Under the pieces are notes generated by a model, which was given only the letters and a program-made list of their open reading frames with translations, searched no databases and was not told the origin of the DNA. This document shows positions 10,832 through 20,713 of a stretch of DNA of 64,000 nucleotides, piece by piece. The first letter of the stretch is position 1; every line of letters begins with the position of its first letter. The stretch is from positions 1,699,371 through 1,763,370 of the forward strand of contig NZ_FOYW01000001.1 of NCBI RefSeq assembly GCF_900115285.1, read 5' to 3'. The stretch is from Marinobacter daqiaonensis (GTDB lineage: Bacteria; Pseudomonadota; Gammaproteobacteria; Pseudomonadales; Oleiphilaceae). Made by a program: the position numbers and the translations under genes.

Positions 10832-12193
10832 TCAGGCCCGGGAGTTACCAACCACCTCGGCCAGCTCGGCGGCCACGCGTTCGATGGTGGCGGCGTCTTC
10901 GCCTTCGGCCATCACCCGGATCAGCGGTTCGGTGCCGGATGCCCTCAGCAGGATACGGCCGGTGGAGCCCAGGTGGTCCTCGGCCAGGCGAACTGCTCCC
11001 GCGATGTCCTCGCGGGTCATGGGGTCGAAGCGCTGATCGACCCGGACGTTGATCATGGTCTGGGGCAACTTGGTCATCCCGCTGCGCAGTTCACCCAGGG
11101 TCTGGTCCGCCCTCCAGCAGGCCAGCAGAACCTGGAGCGCGGAGACAATTCCGTCTCCCGTGGTGGTGCAGTCGCGGATCACCAGGTGACCGGACCCCTC
11201 GCCGCCGAGCAACCAGCCACGCTGGAGCAGCCGTTCCATCACATAACGGTCACCCACCCTCGCGCGCTCGAAGGGAATCCCCTGGTCCTGCAGAGCCAGC
11301 TCCACACCGAGGTTGGTCATCAGGGTACCAACCACGCCGCCCGAGAGGGTGCCCGACCTCTTGCGCTGGGCAGCGATGATGTAGATCAGCTCATCGCCAT
11401 CCACCTCCGTGCCGTCCTTGTCCACCATCAGAACCCGGTCGCCATCACCGTCGAACGCAATGCCGAGGTCCGCCTGGCGCGCCTGGACGGCCTCCTTAAG
11501 GGCCTCCAGGTGGGTGGAGCCCACGCCCAGGTTGATATTCAGCCCATCGGGATCCGCTCCCACAACCGATACCCTGGCGCCCAGCTCGCGGAAGACCTTG
11601 GGGGCAACGTGATAGGTGGCGCCGTTGGCGCAGTCCAGCACGATGTGCATCCCGTCCAGCACGAACTCATTGGGAACAGTGCTCTTGCAGAACTCGACAT
11701 ACCGCCCGGGCGCGTCATCTATGCGGAAGGCCTTGCCCAGGTCCGCTGACTCACAGACGGTGAGCGGCTTTTCCAACCAGCGCTCAATCTCCTCCTCCAG
11801 GCCATCGTTGAGCTTGGTGCCCTCGCCGGAGAAGAATTTGATGCCGTTGTCATAGTGAGGGTTGTGGGAGGCGCTGATCACGATACCGGCACAGGCCCGG
11901 AACGTCCGGGTCAGATAGGCGATGGCGGGTGTCGGCATGGGCCCCAACAGCTTCACGTCCACACCGGCAGCGGACAGACCCGCCTCCAGGGCCGACTCGA
12001 ACATATAGCCCGACAGGCGGGTGTCCTTGCCGATAATCACGCTGTTACGCTGACCGTCCCGCTTGAAAGCCTGGCCAGCGGCCCAGCCAAGGCGGAGCAT
12101 GAAGTCCGGCGTGATGGGCGCCTCACCGACCCGACCGCGAATACCATCGGTTCCAAAATACTTGCGCTCCACCGCCGCGGGCCTGTCCGTCAT
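10832..12193 (-). CDS. glmM: Phosphoglucosamine mutase
   Basis: Converts glucosamine 6-phosphate to glucosamine 1-phosphate, the precursor of UDP-GlcNAc for peptidoglycan and surface polysaccharides. The 453-residue protein has the N-terminal [10 protein letters not shown] motif, the active phosphoserine in SASHNP (Ser109), the Mg-binding DGDGDR motif, and the C-terminal [11 protein letters not shown] phosphate-binding motif. GGAG lies eight bases before the ATG. It is downstream of folP, as in E. coli (ftsH-folP-glmM), but MITE-like repeats separate it from both neighbours. Confidence 0.98.
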   Translation of the reverse strand: MTDRPAAVERKYFGTDGIRGRVGEAPITPDFMLRLGWAAGQAFKRDGQRNSVIIGKDTRLSGYMFESALEAGLSAAGVDVKLLGPMPTPAIAYLTRTFRACAGIVISASHNPHYDNGIKFFSGEGTKLNDGLEEEIERWLEKPLTVCESADLGKAFRIDDAPGRYVEFCKSTVPNEFVLDGMHIVLDCANGATYHVAPKVFRELGARVSVVGADPDGLNINLGVGSTHLEALKEAVQARQADLGIAFDGDGDRVLMVDKDGTEVDGDELIYIIAAQRKRSGTLSGGVVGTLMTNLGVELALQDQGIPFERARVGDRYVMERLLQRGWLLGGEGSGHLVIRDCTTTGDGIVSALQVLLACWRADQTLGELRSGMTKLPQTMINVRVDQRFDPMTREDIAGAVRLAEDHLGSTGRILLRASGTEPLIRVMAEGEDAATIERVAAELAEVVGNSRA

Positions 12194-12221
12194 TTGCCGT
12201 ACTCCGTTTTCAAAAAATTTT

Positions 12222-12453
12222 GGTTAGCCGCGGAATCCGCGGAAGAACGCGGAAGAACGCGGAAGAAAAAACGAAAGATTATTAGCCACGGAATCCACGG
12301 AAGGACACGGAAAAAAACAAAAAAGAAAGGAAAAGGCTCTCATGGATGAACACCAAAGTCCGTGCGTTTTTTCGTTTAGCCCTTTGCTTTCCGCGTCCTT
12401 CCGCGGCTATTTCTATTCTTCCTTCCGTGTTCTTCCGTGGATTCCGTGGCCAG
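12222..12453. repeat. MITE-like palindromic repeats, nested copy 2 (glmM-folP)
   Basis: Between glmM and folP two related elements appear nested. The outer left arm (12222-12270) has CCGCGGAA units and repeated GAACGCGGAA. The inner left arm (12281-12318) has the CCACGGAATCCACGGAAGGACACGG form. Matching inverted arms follow at 12387-12409 and 12422-12453. The arms contain one-base differences (CACGG versus CGCGG) that co-vary, so the palindromes stay paired. No coding capacity is evident. Confidence 0.8.
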
Positions 12454-12457
12454 GGAA

Positions 12458-13291
12458 TTAGTACGCCGCCGACTGCATCGCCTCGACGACTCTCACTGCG
12501 TCCACCGTCTCCCGCACGTCATGTACACGAATTACCGAGACGCCTTTAAGGGCCGATATTGTGGCTGCCGCAACGCTTGCAGGCAAGCGTTCGCTTACCT
12601 CCCGGCCGGTCACCTGACCGAGCATTGTCTTGCGGGACATCCCTACCAGGAGAGGGTAGCCCAGCATCCGCATCTGCTCCAGAGCGGCCAGCAGCTGGAA
12701 ATTGTGTTCAGCACTCTTGCCGAAACCAAACCCCGGATCCAGCAGGATCTGATCGGCAGGGACGCCCGCCGACTCACAGACCCGCACCCGGTCCATCAGA
12801 AAGGCGGCAACATCGCGCACGACATGGCGGTATTCCGGCCTCTCCTGCATGGTTCCCGGGGCCCCTTTCATGTGCATCAGGCAAACCGGCAGGCCTGTTT
12901 CCACTGCCGCCTCAACAGCACCCTCGCGCTGAAGCGCCCGGACATCGTTGATCAGGCCCGCTCCCAGCGAGGCGCCCTCACGCATGACCGCGGCGGAACT
13001 GGTGTCCACGGACACGACAACATCAAGCTGACGGGCAATGGCTTCGACCACGGGGCTGACGCGGTCGAGCTCCTCCTGTTCGGACACCGGGGCCGCGCCC
13101 GGGCGCGTCGACTCACCTCCCACGTCCACGAAAGTGGCACCGTCCGCAACCATCTGACGCGCGCGTTGTACCGCCAGTTCCGTGGTGTTGTACTGACCAC
13201 CGTCGGAAAAGGAATCCGGCGTCACATTGACAATTCCCATGACATGACTGCGAGAGAGATCCAGCTCACGGCCGGCGAATTTCATGCGCAT
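12458..13291 (-). CDS. folP: Dihydropteroate synthase
   Basis: Joins p-aminobenzoate to the pterin diphosphate in folate synthesis. A 277-residue TIM barrel with both family signatures: VMGIVNVTPDSFSDGG near the N-terminus and GATFVDVGGESTRPGA around residues 50-65. Further motifs are LINDVRAL, LDPGFGFGK and VGMSRK. It lies 155 bases downstream of ftsH with a terminator between them. The usual sulfonamide-target residues appear intact, though resistance was not assessed. Confidence 0.97.
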   Translation of the reverse strand: MRMKFAGRELDLSRSHVMGIVNVTPDSFSDGGQYNTTELAVQRARQMVADGATFVDVGGESTRPGAAPVSEQEELDRVSPVVEAIARQLDVVVSVDTSSAAVMREGASLGAGLINDVRALQREGAVEAAVETGLPVCLMHMKGAPGTMQERPEYRHVVRDVAAFLMDRVRVCESAGVPADQILLDPGFGFGKSAEHNFQLLAALEQMRMLGYPLLVGMSRKTMLGQVTGREVSERLPASVAAATISALKGVSVIRVHDVRETVDAVRVVEAMQSAAY

Positions 13292-13380
13292 GAATGCCCC
13301 TGTCTCAAGCTTGATATAGAAAATAGCGGGAACGGAAATACAAAACGGTAATGAACGGCACCGGCAGGACGCATCCAGCT

Positions 13381-13420
13381 GAAACAGAAACGCCGCCCTG
13401 GCAGGCGGCGCTTCTGTTCT
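13381..13420 (-). terminator. Terminator after ftsH
   Basis: A hairpin with stem CGCCGCC (13391-13397) and GGCGGCG (13404-13410), extended by AGAA/TTCT, lies about 30 bases past the ftsH stop and is followed on the minus strand by TTTCTGTTT. It is probably a terminator, with some read-through towards folP possible. Confidence 0.7.
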
Positions 13421-13446
13421 TACCGGAGCTCTCCGGCCCTGAAAAC

Positions 13447-15390
13447 TCAGTGCTCTCCTGCGGGCCGCCCCACGGCATCATCGCTGTCGCGACCATCCTC
13501 AGGCAGAGTTCCGGTTTCAGGCTGATCGTCGCTGACACCGCCACCAGGCCGGCCATCTCCGCCCCACCCCTTGGGCGGACGCGGCTCACGACCCTCCATG
13601 ATGTCATCGATCTGGAACCGATCAATGGTCTCGTACTTCATCAGCGCCTGAGCCATCAGGTCCAGCTTGTCCCGGTTATCCACCAGAATCTGCTTGGCGG
13701 TCTCATAGCAGCTGTCGATGATATTACGGATCTCCTCATCGATACGCTGGGCGGTCTCCGGCGAGTACACGGTATGGCTCTGGCCGGCACTGCGTCCCAG
13801 GAACGGCTCCTCGCTGTCGGTATCGTACTGCAGCGGTCCGAGTTTCTCGGAAAGCCCCCACTTGGTGACCATGTTGCGGGCGATCTGGGTCGCACGCTCG
13901 ATGTCATTGGAGGCACCGGTGGTCACTCCCTCGAAGCCCAGGGTCAGCTCCTCGGCAATACGGCCACCGAAGAGGCTGCAGATGGAGCTGATCAGGAACC
14001 GCTTGGAGTGACTGTACTTGTCCTCTTCAGGCAGGAACATGGTCACACCCAGCGCTCGACCGCGGGGAATAATGCTCACCTTGTAGACCGGGTCGTGCTC
14101 CGGCATCAGCCGGCCCACGATGGCGTGCCCCGACTCGTGGAAAGCGGTATTGAGCTTTTCCTTCTCGTTCATGACCATGGACTTGCGCTCGGCGCCCATC
14201 ATGATCTTGTCCTTGGCCAGCTCCAGCTCCTCCATGGTCACCAGGCGCTGGTTGCGACGGGCCGCGAACAGGGCAGCCTCGTTTACCAGGTTGGCCAGAT
14301 CGGCACCGGAAAAGCCGGGCGTGCCACGGGCAATCACGGCAGGCTCGATGCCATCCGCCAGCGGCACTTTCTTCATGTGGACCTTGAGAATCTGCTCACG
14401 ACCGATAATGTCCGGCAGACTCACCACCACCTGGCGGTCGAAACGGCCAGGACGCAGCAACGCCGGGTCCAGCACGTCAGGACGGTTGGTGGCGGCGATC
14501 ACGATAACGCCCTCGTTACCCTCGAAGCCGTCCATTTCGACCAGAAGCTGGTTCAGGGTCTGCTCACGCTCGTCGTGACCGCCACCCATGCCGGCGCCAC
14601 GATGGCGACCAACGGCGTCAATCTCGTCGATAAAGATGATACAGGGGCTCTGCTTCTTGGCCTGCTCGAACATGTCGCGGACCCGTGAGGCACCCACGCC
14701 CACGAACATTTCAACGAAGTCGGAACCGGAGATGGTAAAGAACGGCACCTTGGCTTCGCCGGCGATGGCCTTGGCCAGCAGTGTCTTACCGGTACCGGGA
14801 GGCCCAACCATCAGAACACCCTTGGGAATACGGCCGCCAAGACGCTGGAACTTGCTGGGATCCCGCAGGAAATCCACCAGCTCTTTCACATCTTCCTTGG
14901 CTTCATCGCAGCCGGCGACGTCACCGAAGGTGGTCTTGATCTGGTCCTCGCTCATCAGGCGGGCCTTGGACTTGCCAAAGGACATGGGCCCTTTGCCGCC
15001 GCCACCGCCCTGCATCTGCCGCATGAAGAATACGAACAGCGCAATGATGATCAGGATCGGGAAGGCCGCCACCAGCAGCTGGGTCCAGAGACTCTGGCGC
15101 TCGGGTTCCTTGCCGACGATCTCCACATTGTGCTCGAACAGGTCGTCCATCAGACGGTTGTCCGGAATCGGCGGACGCACGGTCTCAAAGCGGGAGCCGT
15201 CGCTGCGCACCCCATCAATTTCGAGCCCGCTGATGGTAACCTGGCGCACCTGGCCCTGTTCCACCATCTGGACGAACTCTGTGTAGTTGACCTGCTGACC
15301 AACGGTGGTCGGAGTAAAATTCTGAAACACCATCAGCAGAACGGCCGCAATAATCAGCCATAGAACCAGATTTTTAGCCATATCGTTCAA
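13447..15390 (-). CDS. ftsH: ATP-dependent zinc metalloprotease FtsH
   Basis: Membrane-anchored AAA+ protease that degrades misfolded membrane proteins and regulatory proteins such as LpxC. The 647 residues comprise an N-terminal transmembrane helix, a periplasmic domain, a second transmembrane helix (about 105-125), the AAA module with GPPGTGKT and FIDEIDAVG, the SRH region, and the zinc motif HESGH. The C-terminal tail is rich in Gly, Pro and Asp. The TTG at 15390 has AGGTG seven bases upstream, better placed than for the ATG three codons later. rlmE lies upstream in the conserved rlmE-ftsH pair. Confidence 0.97.
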   Translation of the reverse strand: MNDMAKNLVLWLIIAAVLLMVFQNFTPTTVGQQVNYTEFVQMVEQGQVRQVTISGLEIDGVRSDGSRFETVRPPIPDNRLMDDLFEHNVEIVGKEPERQSLWTQLLVAAFPILIIIALFVFFMRQMQGGGGGKGPMSFGKSKARLMSEDQIKTTFGDVAGCDEAKEDVKELVDFLRDPSKFQRLGGRIPKGVLMVGPPGTGKTLLAKAIAGEAKVPFFTISGSDFVEMFVGVGASRVRDMFEQAKKQSPCIIFIDEIDAVGRHRGAGMGGGHDEREQTLNQLLVEMDGFEGNEGVIVIAATNRPDVLDPALLRPGRFDRQVVVSLPDIIGREQILKVHMKKVPLADGIEPAVIARGTPGFSGADLANLVNEAALFAARRNQRLVTMEELELAKDKIMMGAERKSMVMNEKEKLNTAFHESGHAIVGRLMPEHDPVYKVSIIPRGRALGVTMFLPEEDKYSHSKRFLISSICSLFGGRIAEELTLGFEGVTTGASNDIERATQIARNMVTKWGLSEKLGPLQYDTDSEEPFLGRSAGQSHTVYSPETAQRIDEEIRNIIDSCYETAKQILVDNRDKLDLMAQALMKYETIDRFQIDDIMEGREPRPPKGWGGDGRPGGGVSDDQPETGTLPEDGRDSDDAVGRPAGEH

Positions 15391-15491
15391 GGATCATCAC
15401 CTGTGAATTGCTGGGCAGCCCGGGCAGAAGCCTTCGGCAGCCTATTATTGACAACCTTACACCAATTGTACGTCCAACCACCAGAAACGGC

Positions 15492-16112
15492 TTATCCGCG
15501 AAAACCCCTGCAGACCTGGTAGATTTCCCGGGAACGGGCCCGGGAAGAATCCGGCTTCCGGCTGACCACCGAGGAGAACGACTGCTTCATATCCGCCAGC
15601 AGCACATCGAATCCCTCGCCCTGAAAAACCTTTGCCACAAACACTCCCCCGGGGCGTAACACCTGCTTCGCCATATCCAGGGCCAGCTCAACCAGGGCCA
15701 TGGCTCTGGGAATGTCGGTGGCGGGATTACCACTCATATTGGGGGCCATATCGGAAATCACAATGTCCACCGGACGTCCTGCCAGCACTTCCATGAGCTG
15801 ATCGAAAACCAGCTGTTCAGTGAAGTCCCCCTGCACGAAATCCACCCCGGCAACAGCGTCCATGGGAAGGATGTCGCTGGCGACGACGGTTCCCCTGTCG
15901 CCCACTTTTTCCACGGCGACCTGAGTCCAGCCTCCCGGCGCAGCCCCCAGGTCGACCACGGTCTGCCCGGGCCTGAACAGCTGATCCTTGCGATCAAGCT
16001 CGATCAGCTTGTAACTGGCCCGGGAGCGATAACCCTCCTCACGGGACTTTTTGACCCAGGCGTCGTCAAAATGTTCCTTGAGCCAGCGATCACTGGATTT
16101 CGAGCGAGCCAA
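15492..16112 (-). CDS. rlmE: 23S rRNA 2'-O-ribose U2552 methyltransferase RlmE
   Basis: SAM-dependent methyltransferase (FtsJ/RrmJ) acting late in 50S assembly. It has the N-terminal [16 protein letters not shown] block, the SAM motif [11 protein letters not shown], and the K-D-K-E catalytic set suggested by [14 protein letters not shown] and [11 protein letters not shown] prefer the TTG start at 16112 (206 residues), because it gives the conserved xARSKSS beginning and has GGAGG just upstream; a GTG at 16124 adds four residues. It is divergent from yhbY. Confidence 0.95.
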   Translation of the reverse strand: MARSKSSDRWLKEHFDDAWVKKSREEGYRSRASYKLIELDRKDQLFRPGQTVVDLGAAPGGWTQVAVEKVGDRGTVVASDILPMDAVAGVDFVQGDFTEQLVFDQLMEVLAGRPVDIVISDMAPNMSGNPATDIPRAMALVELALDMAKQVLRPGGVFVAKVFQGEGFDVLLADMKQSFSSVVSRKPDSSRARSREIYQVCRGFRG

Positions 16113-16163
16113 GCAGCCTCCCACCGGTCTGTCGCAGGTACGTGCAATCGCACATCCAACGAA

Positions 16164-16196
16164 TTGTGTTGTCTGGTATCATTCCGCGATTATACG
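16164..16196. promoter_or_regulatory. Divergent promoter region rlmE / yhbY
   Basis: The 163-base gap between the divergent rlmE and yhbY genes contains a perfect TATAAT on the minus strand (16189-16194), suited as the -10 of rlmE-ftsH. On the plus strand TTGTCT (16169-16174) and TATACG (16191-16196) are spaced by 16 bases as a possible yhbY promoter. The -35 for rlmE is weak, so the assignment is tentative. Confidence 0.4.
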
Positions 16197-16275
16197 TTTT
16201 CGGGGCGTCGAATGCTCCCGACCTTCGGCGCAATTGCCCGCATTTAATCAATCGAACCTATCAAGAGATTTCATC

Positions 16276-16578
16276 ATGAGCCTTTCCGCAGCCCAGCGTC
16301 GTGAATACCGCGCTATCGCCCACAACCTCAAGCCGGTCATCCTCGTTGGCGACAAGGGTTTGTCCGAGGGCCTGATGCAGGAGCTCGACCGCGCCCTGGA
16401 CGACCATGAGCTGATCAAGGTAAAAGTCGCCACCACCGATCGCGAGGCGAGACAGGAAATCATCAGTGAGCTGTGCGCCCAGTCCGGTGCCGAACTGGTC
16501 CAGGTCATCGGCAAGATCGCCATCATTATCCGCCGCGCCAAGAAGCCCAACCCCAAGCTGAGCAACCTGTCTCACTGA
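16276..16578 (+). CDS. yhbY: Ribosome assembly RNA-binding protein YhbY
   Basis: Single CRM-domain RNA-binding protein associated with pre-50S particles. About 100 residues beginning MSLSAAQRREYRAIAHNLKP, with the CRM GxxG-type loop VGDKGLSEG and a C-terminal IIIRRAKKPNP. The frame opens well upstream (16051), but the ATG at 16276 gives the family N-terminus. It is divergent from rlmE, the usual arrangement in this class. Confidence 0.95.
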   Translation: MSLSAAQRREYRAIAHNLKPVILVGDKGLSEGLMQELDRALDDHELIKVKVATTDREARQEIISELCAQSGAELVQVIGKIAIIIRRAKKPNPKLSNLSH

Positions 16579-16581
16579 CTG

Positions 16582-16738
16582 GTTTGCCACGGAATCCACG
16601 GAAAGACACGGAAAAAAACACCAAAGATAGCCACGGACAAAGACCAGGGCATCTTTAAAAAATCAATCTGTCTGTCCGTGGCTGAATTTTCTTTTCCCAT
16701 CTTTATTTTTCCGTGTCTTTCCGTGGATCCCGTGGCTA
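16582..16738. repeat. MITE-like palindromic repeat, copy 3 (yhbY-prsT)
   Basis: An element of about 157 bases with inverted ends GCCACGGAATCCACGGAAAG and CTTTCCGTGGATCCCGTGGC follows the yhbY stop directly. A second, inner inverted pair (TAGCCACGGACA at 16628-16639 and its complement at 16671-16682) lies inside, so it is nested like copy 2. It separates the housekeeping block from the PEP-CTERM locus. Confidence 0.85.
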
Positions 16739-16820
16739 AAAAAATCCACCTGTGCACATTGCGATAAAAGCGCTAGGATACGATTAAAAACCACACAGTT
16801 CATTCGAAGGATCGAGAACC

Positions 16821-19442
16821 ATGTCTACCGCATTCCGGCCCCTGGCCGCTTTCGTTCTGTCCTCCTTTGTGATTCTTGCTACCGGCTGTTCCAGCTCCGA
16901 CGAGGCAAACTCAGAAGCCGCCGGCCATATCACCCGTGCGGAAACCTACGCCGATCAGGGGCAGTACCGCTCCGCCATGCTGGAGGTCCGCAATGCCCTT
17001 CAGAAGGATCCCGGCAACATAGAGCACGTGCTGGTACTGGCGGATATCTACAACACCATCGGTGCCGCCAGGCAGGCCACTGATCTGCTGGAGCCCTGGC
17101 TCGAGGACCACACGGAGCGGGTCGCCCTCCCACTGGCAAGGGCCTACATCGCCCAGGGCAAACACCTTTCAGCCCGGGATGTGCTTGAAGAGTATTCGCC
17201 TTCATCGGATACCGGACAACTCGAGAAACCTATCCTGCTGGCGGAAAGCAAGCGGCTTGCCGGGAACCACCCAGAGGCCATCAGTGACTTCCGCGCCGTA
17301 CTGGAGGAGAACCCCGACCAGCAGGAGGCGGCCGCAGGGCTGGCCAAGACACTTCTGGCCGCCAACGAGCCCAACGCAGCGCTCAATCTGCTGAAGGAGT
17401 GGACCGAGCGTAACGGCGAGAACCCCGAACTGCTCTACCTGCAGGGGCTGGCCCACTACCGTCTCGGAGAGGTGGAAGAGACGACCGCGGTACTGACCGA
17501 CGCAACATCCGCAGTCCCAAGCTCGGATGTCTTTCTGCCGGTACGCCGCAACATCCTGACACTGCTGTCACGAAGCCTCACGGAACAGGGCCGCATTACC
17601 GAAGCCCAGGTGTACAACAAGATTCTTGCCGAGAACACCAATTCCGATACCCGCGAACGGGCGGAGACGGCCATCGAGGCCATCAATCGGGGCGACATGG
17701 ACACCGCCCGCACCACCCTCGAAGAGTTGATGCGCCAGAATCCGGACAATGAGCAGGTTGCCCTCATGCTGGGCACCCTCAAGCTTCAGGAAGGCCAGCG
17801 GGATGAAGCCGAGTCCCTGCTGGTGGGGAACATCGACGCGGAAACCACACCGACACCCTTTATCCGCGCCGCCACCATTGCCCAGATTGACAGCGGCAAA
17901 CGGGAAGAAGCACTGCGCACTCTTTCCCGAGCCATTGAAGCGCGCCCCAATGACCCGGAGTTGCTGGCCATGCATGGCCTGCTGGCGCTGTCCCTGCCTG
18001 AACACCAAGACAGCGGTGTTGCGAGCCTGAGCAAGGCACTGGAACTGGACCGCTCGAGCTCCCGGCTGAGACTCGCGCTGGCGCAGCACTATATGAATGA
18101 AGGGCAGGAGGAGCAGGCCCTTGCCCAGATGCGTGTCGCGTTCACCGAAACCCCCACCGACTGGTCCGTCACCCAGAACTACCTCGGCCTCCTGATTCAG
18201 ACCGGCAGGGAAACCGAAGCCCGGGAAGTGAAAGAATCGTTGCTGAACGGCTTTTCCGATGAGCCCAGGGCGGTCACCCTGGCCGCCATCGCTGAACACC
18301 GGCTGGGCGAGACGGAAAAGGCCCGGGCCAGGCTCGAAGAACAGGTTCAGAACTCGCCGGACAACCCGATGGCACTGGTTGCGCTGGCATCTGTTCACGA
18401 AGATGAGGGCCGGGCAGACGAGGCCGCCGAAACACTCCTGAGCGTTGCCGCCCTCAGACCCGACAATATCCGTTTTCTGCAGAGTGCCGGGCGCGCCTAC
18501 GCCAAGAATCATACCCCCGAGGAAGTCGTTGCCTGGCTGCTGGGAATCGCATCCCGGCAACCCGAGCTCGCGCCCAACAGCCTGGCCCTGGCGGCCCAGG
18601 TCCGGGCTCAGCAGGGTAAGCTGGCGGAGGCCCGCGACCTTCTTGCCCAGATTCCCGATAACGAGCAGAGCAGCATGGTCAGTGCCGTGACCGGCCAGCT
18701 TCTCGTCAGGGAAGCCGCCAGAGCGGCCGACAACGAGAACTGGACCGAAGCGAGAGCCAAGGCGGCCGAGGCAATTGCCCTGCAGCCGGACAATCTCCGC
18801 TTTGCCCTGGTTCCGGTAAATCTGCTGGCACGGGAGGGCAAGCACCAGGAGGCCCTTGAGAGTCTGGATGAACTGGAAACAGTCCATGGACAGGAGCCTG
18901 CCATCGACCTGATGCGGGCGCGGCTGATCGCATCACAGGAGGGACAGGAAGCGGCCTGGAGCTTTCTGGAGGGCCGCTGGCAGGAGACAGGCAACCCTGA
19001 GTTACTGCCGATTCTGGTAGGGTTGGCCAAAGAGCACTCTCCGGCGTCCCTGGACAAGCTGACCAAGGCCTGGGTAACGGCACAGCCGGACAGTGCCACC
19101 GCCAACCTGACCCGGGCCGAGTTCCAGATGGGAAGTGGCCAGGAGCGGGACGCCATCGTCAGCTACGAAGCCGCCCTTGCCAGACAGCCTGACAACCCCA
19201 TTGCCCTCAACAACCTGGCCTGGCTGCTCCGGGAGAGAGACCAGGAGCGCGCGATCATGCTTGCCGCCCGGGCTCAGGAGCTCGCCCCGGAAAATCCGGC
19301 CGTGCTAGACACCTATGGCTGGATACTGCACCTGGACGGGCAGCATCAGAAGGCTGTCGAATATCTTGAGAAAGCCCTGGCGCTGGCGCCGGATAATTCC
19401 GAAATTGCGACACACCTGAAAGAAGCCCAGCAGGCACTGTAA
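16821..19442 (+). CDS. prsT: PEP-CTERM system TPR-repeat lipoprotein (PrsT-like)
   Basis: Large 873-residue lipoprotein, predicted to be anchored in a membrane of the envelope. An N-terminal signal ends in the lipobox LATGC (Cys23). The rest is almost entirely tetratricopeptide repeats, with recurrent A-x-x-x-L-P-D-N-x-x-A-L-N-N-L-A-type units, strongest near the C-terminus. Length, lipobox and TPR content match the PrsT family that accompanies exosortase loci. It is probably a scaffold for export or assembly, but its function is not established. It lies upstream of two PEP-CTERM proteins and an exosortase. The gene symbol is by family resemblance. Confidence 0.85.
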   Translation: MSTAFRPLAAFVLSSFVILATGCSSSDEANSEAAGHITRAETYADQGQYRSAMLEVRNALQKDPGNIEHVLVLADIYNTIGAARQATDLLEPWLEDHTERVALPLARAYIAQGKHLSARDVLEEYSPSSDTGQLEKPILLAESKRLAGNHPEAISDFRAVLEENPDQQEAAAGLAKTLLAANEPNAALNLLKEWTERNGENPELLYLQGLAHYRLGEVEETTAVLTDATSAVPSSDVFLPVRRNILTLLSRSLTEQGRITEAQVYNKILAENTNSDTRERAETAIEAINRGDMDTARTTLEELMRQNPDNEQVALMLGTLKLQEGQRDEAESLLVGNIDAETTPTPFIRAATIAQIDSGKREEALRTLSRAIEARPNDPELLAMHGLLALSLPEHQDSGVASLSKALELDRSSSRLRLALAQHYMNEGQEEQALAQMRVAFTETPTDWSVTQNYLGLLIQTGRETEAREVKESLLNGFSDEPRAVTLAAIAEHRLGETEKARARLEEQVQNSPDNPMALVALASVHEDEGRADEAAETLLSVAALRPDNIRFLQSAGRAYAKNHTPEEVVAWLLGIASRQPELAPNSLALAAQVRAQQGKLAEARDLLAQIPDNEQSSMVSAVTGQLLVREAARAADNENWTEARAKAAEAIALQPDNLRFALVPVNLLAREGKHQEALESLDELETVHGQEPAIDLMRARLIASQEGQEAAWSFLEGRWQETGNPELLPILVGLAKEHSPASLDKLTKAWVTAQPDSATANLTRAEFQMGSGQERDAIVSYEAALARQPDNPIALNNLAWLLRERDQERAIMLAARAQELAPENPAVLDTYGWILHLDGQHQKAVEYLEKALALAPDNSEIATHLKEAQQAL

Positions 19443-19791
19443 GAGACAGGCAGAACTCAAGGCGGGATGCCTCCGGAGGCATCCCGCCACCTCCGAACAC
19501 CCATACGTCAGTAAATTAAACGCCTTCTTCGCACCCCCTCGACAGATCCTCTATCGAAACCAATGCCTGCCAATGCGCGGCAAGGCCTATTGGCCCAGAC
19601 GAAGGCTGTTGCCATGCATGCTCAGGCAATGGTCCCGTGTCAGACTAATTTACACAGCGAAATTATCAAAACTGAAAATTCATTATGAAACAACGCCCTG
19701 CAACCATGGCACGGCTCGTGCTTGCTAATAGAGTGCTAGAGGCCTTTTTCAAAGGCACTGAACTGATCGCACATGGAATATGGAGATATAT
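19443..19791 (+). other. Intergenic region prsT to first PEP-CTERM gene
   Basis: This 349-base gap holds no gene. It begins with a perfect 28-base palindrome at 19461-19488 (half-site GGCGGGATGCCTCC) that would fold into a 12-14 bp hairpin and probably ends the prsT transcript, although it lacks a T-run. Near its other end it carries the sigma-54-like promoter at 19707-19721. The part between is AT-rich and unremarkable. Confidence 0.6.
19707..19721 (+). promoter_or_regulatory. Sigma-54-type (-24/-12) promoter
   Basis: TGGCACG-GCTC-GTGC matches the RpoN consensus TGGCACG-N4-TTGC at all but one key position, with the exact GG-N10-GC spacing. It lies 71 bases before the ATG of the first PEP-CTERM gene. 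PEP-CTERM genes in several XrtA-bearing bacteria are known to depend on RpoN with the PrsK/PrsR two-component pair; no prsK or prsR is seen in this window. Confidence 0.75.
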
Positions 19792-20346
19792 ATGAACAAC
19801 GCATTTAAAGGAATCATGGGTGCGGCGCTGCTCAGCGCCTCAAGTATTGCCCTGGCCGTTCCATCTACTGGCGGCATCAGCTTTTCCGCAATATCGGAAG
19901 GCTTCTCTTTCGACACAACCGCCAATACTGTCGATTTTGCTGAAGCTCCGAACGGTGAAGTTGATGCGGTAAGTGGTGGTTTTGCCGACTACTTCGCCCT
20001 GAACGATCAGGTGACTTTCTTCGACTTCACCTATGATCCGTATACACCGCAGACTATCTGGAGCGGAACGGCTACGGTTGGCGGAAACTCAGGCACAACC
20101 CTGTCATTCTTTCTCGACGCAGTGAATATCGACTTTGAAGATGCCGACACCCTGGTTCTTAGTGGTGCGGGCACCATCAGTGACAGTCTCGGCGGCGAGA
20201 TTGACGGTAGCTGGAACTTTAGTGCCAACGAGGCCGGCAACACATTCAGCTGGTCCTCTTCAACCGAAGTTCCCGAGCCAGGCACCCTCGCCCTGCTGGG
20301 CCTCGGCATCCTCGGCCTTGGCGCAGCGCGTCGTCGCAAAGCCTGA
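19792..20346 (+). CDS. PEP-CTERM sorting-domain secreted protein
   Basis: Predicted exosortase substrate of 184 residues. Signal peptide with cleavage after SIALA (about residue 22), then a beta-rich body of unknown fold, then the C-terminal sorting signal: VPEPG, a glycine/leucine transmembrane stretch and the basic tail ARRRKA. The exosortase would cut at the VPEPG motif. The ATG at 19792 is chosen over one 12 bases earlier because GGAG lies six bases upstream. A sigma-54-type promoter precedes it and a terminator follows. The body matches nothing I recognise. Confidence 0.88.
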   Translation: MNNAFKGIMGAALLSASSIALAVPSTGGISFSAISEGFSFDTTANTVDFAEAPNGEVDAVSGGFADYFALNDQVTFFDFTYDPYTPQTIWSGTATVGGNSGTTLSFFLDAVNIDFEDADTLVLSGAGTISDSLGGEIDGSWNFSANEAGNTFSWSSSTEVPEPGTLALLGLGILGLGAARRRKA

Positions 20347-20380
20347 ACTTAGCCTTGATGTGAAAAGAGCAGTACCAGAG

Positions 20381-20406
20381 GAGCCGGGCGTCGCCCGGCT
20401 CTTTCA
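20381..20406 (+). terminator. Terminator after first PEP-CTERM gene
   Basis: GAGCCGGGCG and CGCCCGGCTC form a strong hairpin followed by TTTCATTT, 35 bases past the stop codon. Confidence 0.8.
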
Positions 20407-20713
20407 TTTACTGGTACCGCTGGCCTCACTTTCTGACGATAGAATAATCTACACTTTGCCCTCCCGCCAGAACCCGACACCTATTACCGAACCCAAGTAC
20501 GCTCAGTGCGCTACCAACATTTCTAATCCGCTACCAAATCGGCCTTACATCCATCTTCTTGAAGCTCACTGCACCCCACCACACCTGTCGGCATACTTTA
20601 CACACCCAATTCGATTCAAAATAAATCTATTGGTTTTTCATAGAGTTGGAGACATGGAACAATTGATGCTTTACCGCACAGGCACACTCAAATAACTGGA
20701 CGGGAAAAAATTT
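20407..20713 (+). other. Intergenic region between the PEP-CTERM genes
   Basis: About 307 bases without a credible gene. An open frame runs across this region but continues from inside the previous gene in another frame and has no ribosome-binding site. The only feature I can support is the -24/-12 element at 20655-20670. Confidence 0.5.
20655..20670 (+). promoter_or_regulatory. Second sigma-54-type promoter
   Basis: TGGAACA-ATTG-ATGCT keeps the invariant GG-N10-GC spacing (GG at 20656-20657, GC at 20668-20669) and much of the TGGCACR-N4-TTGCW consensus. It lies 44 bases before the start of the second PEP-CTERM gene. The match is weaker than the site upstream of the first PEP-CTERM gene, but its position is equivalent. 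Confidence 0.6.

Noticed and set aside
20135..20695. 186-codon open frame spanning the end of the first PEP-CTERM gene and the gap after it
   Set aside because: It starts inside a confident gene in another frame, runs through a strong terminator hairpin and the sigma-54-type element, and has no ribosome-binding site.
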